Part shown: positions 63,953-64,000 of the stretch, in pieces
How the letters are laid out: every line of letters begins with the position of its first letter
How positions within the stretch are numbered: position 1 is the first letter of the stretch
From: Hyphomonadaceae bacterium
GTDB lineage: Bacteria; Pseudomonadota; Alphaproteobacteria; Caulobacterales; Aquidulcibacteraceae
Assembly: GCA_022841905.1 (NCBI GenBank)
Contig: JALHQO010000011.1
Span: 62,001 to 126,000 of the forward strand
DNA length: 64,000 bases
Direction of reading: 5' to 3'
Notes under the pieces: generated by a model
Databases searched by the model: none
Seen by the model: the letters and a program-made list of their open reading frames with translations, nothing else
Told to the model about the DNA's origin: nothing
Program-made: the position numbers and the translations under genes

Positions 63953-64000
63953 CCGATCCTCCATCAAGCGAGCTTGTCTGCTTGCTAAGCGTACTTGACA

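Noticed and set aside
1-64000. tRNA, rRNA, CRISPR, transposase or prophage
   Set aside because: I searched the gaps and found no cloverleaf, spacer array, transposase or phage gene.

Overview
This window reads as a stretch of chromosome from a GC-rich alphaproteobacterium, most likely in or near the Caulobacterales/Hyphomonadaceae. The reasons are the uniformly high GC, the plant/alphaproteobacterial type of glutathione reductase, a COG4111-like NAD regulator beside nadABC, and a full TTAA-N7-TTAA CtrA-type site upstream of a cell-wall hydrolase. The genus assignment is inference. I saw no rRNA, tRNA, CRISPR array, transposase or prophage. The content is mostly housekeeping, closely packed, with many 4-nt overlaps.

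Layout. Positions 1-0.8 kb hold two tandem secreted Arg/Asp-rich proteins, each followed by a related terminator. 0.8-5.9 kb: gor and purL (minus), then a MaoC-like dehydratase and a PP2C-like phosphatase. 6-11.5 kb: oligopeptidase B, convergent with an oppBCA peptide-uptake operon that has no ATPase genes. 11.6-16.9 kb: a DUF442 phosphatase-like protein, an ATP-grasp-like protein paired with an MBL hydrolase, an acyl-CoA ligase and a small lipoprotein. 16.9-26.5 kb: pdxH, aroC, an AbgT transporter, anchored hypothetical proteins, a methyltransferase, a YcgN-like protein, a TrmA/RlmD-type RNA methyltransferase, a glycine-zipper protein and tlyA. 26.6-34.2 kb: amidase, TIGR02301, HExxH protein, macro domain, pyrC, GT9, ygfZ and a FabH-like synthase. 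34.2-41.4 kb: DUF6090-like protein, M2 peptidase, GNAT, acyltransferase-3 divergent from a membrane LytTR regulator, and an MFS transporter.

41.5-50.1 kb is the most coherent block: an HD hydrolase, a PTP-like phosphatase and a Nudix-wHTH NAD regulator form one operon. About 3 kb further on comes nadABC, preceded by two matching 19-bp palindromes (TATGCTC-N5-palindrome), which are likely operators of that regulator. The M23 peptidase and MltA lytic transglycosylase lie between. 50.3-53.0 kb: a DUF1272/isonitrile-hydratase-like pair divergent from a GlxA-type AraC regulator, then an SDR. 53.1-54.1 kb: a SleB-like cell-wall hydrolase with a CtrA site. 54.7-61.2 kb: an overlapping operon glyQ-DUF2314-glyS-ppdK. 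The last 1.6 kb is an operon of small membrane proteins around an Xre regulator.

Non-coding structure of note: two 103-104 bp palindromic elements of one family in opposite orientation (35.1 and 50.2 kb), a REPIN-like doublet (53.1 kb), and six convergent gene pairs whose stop codons share the same 4 nt.
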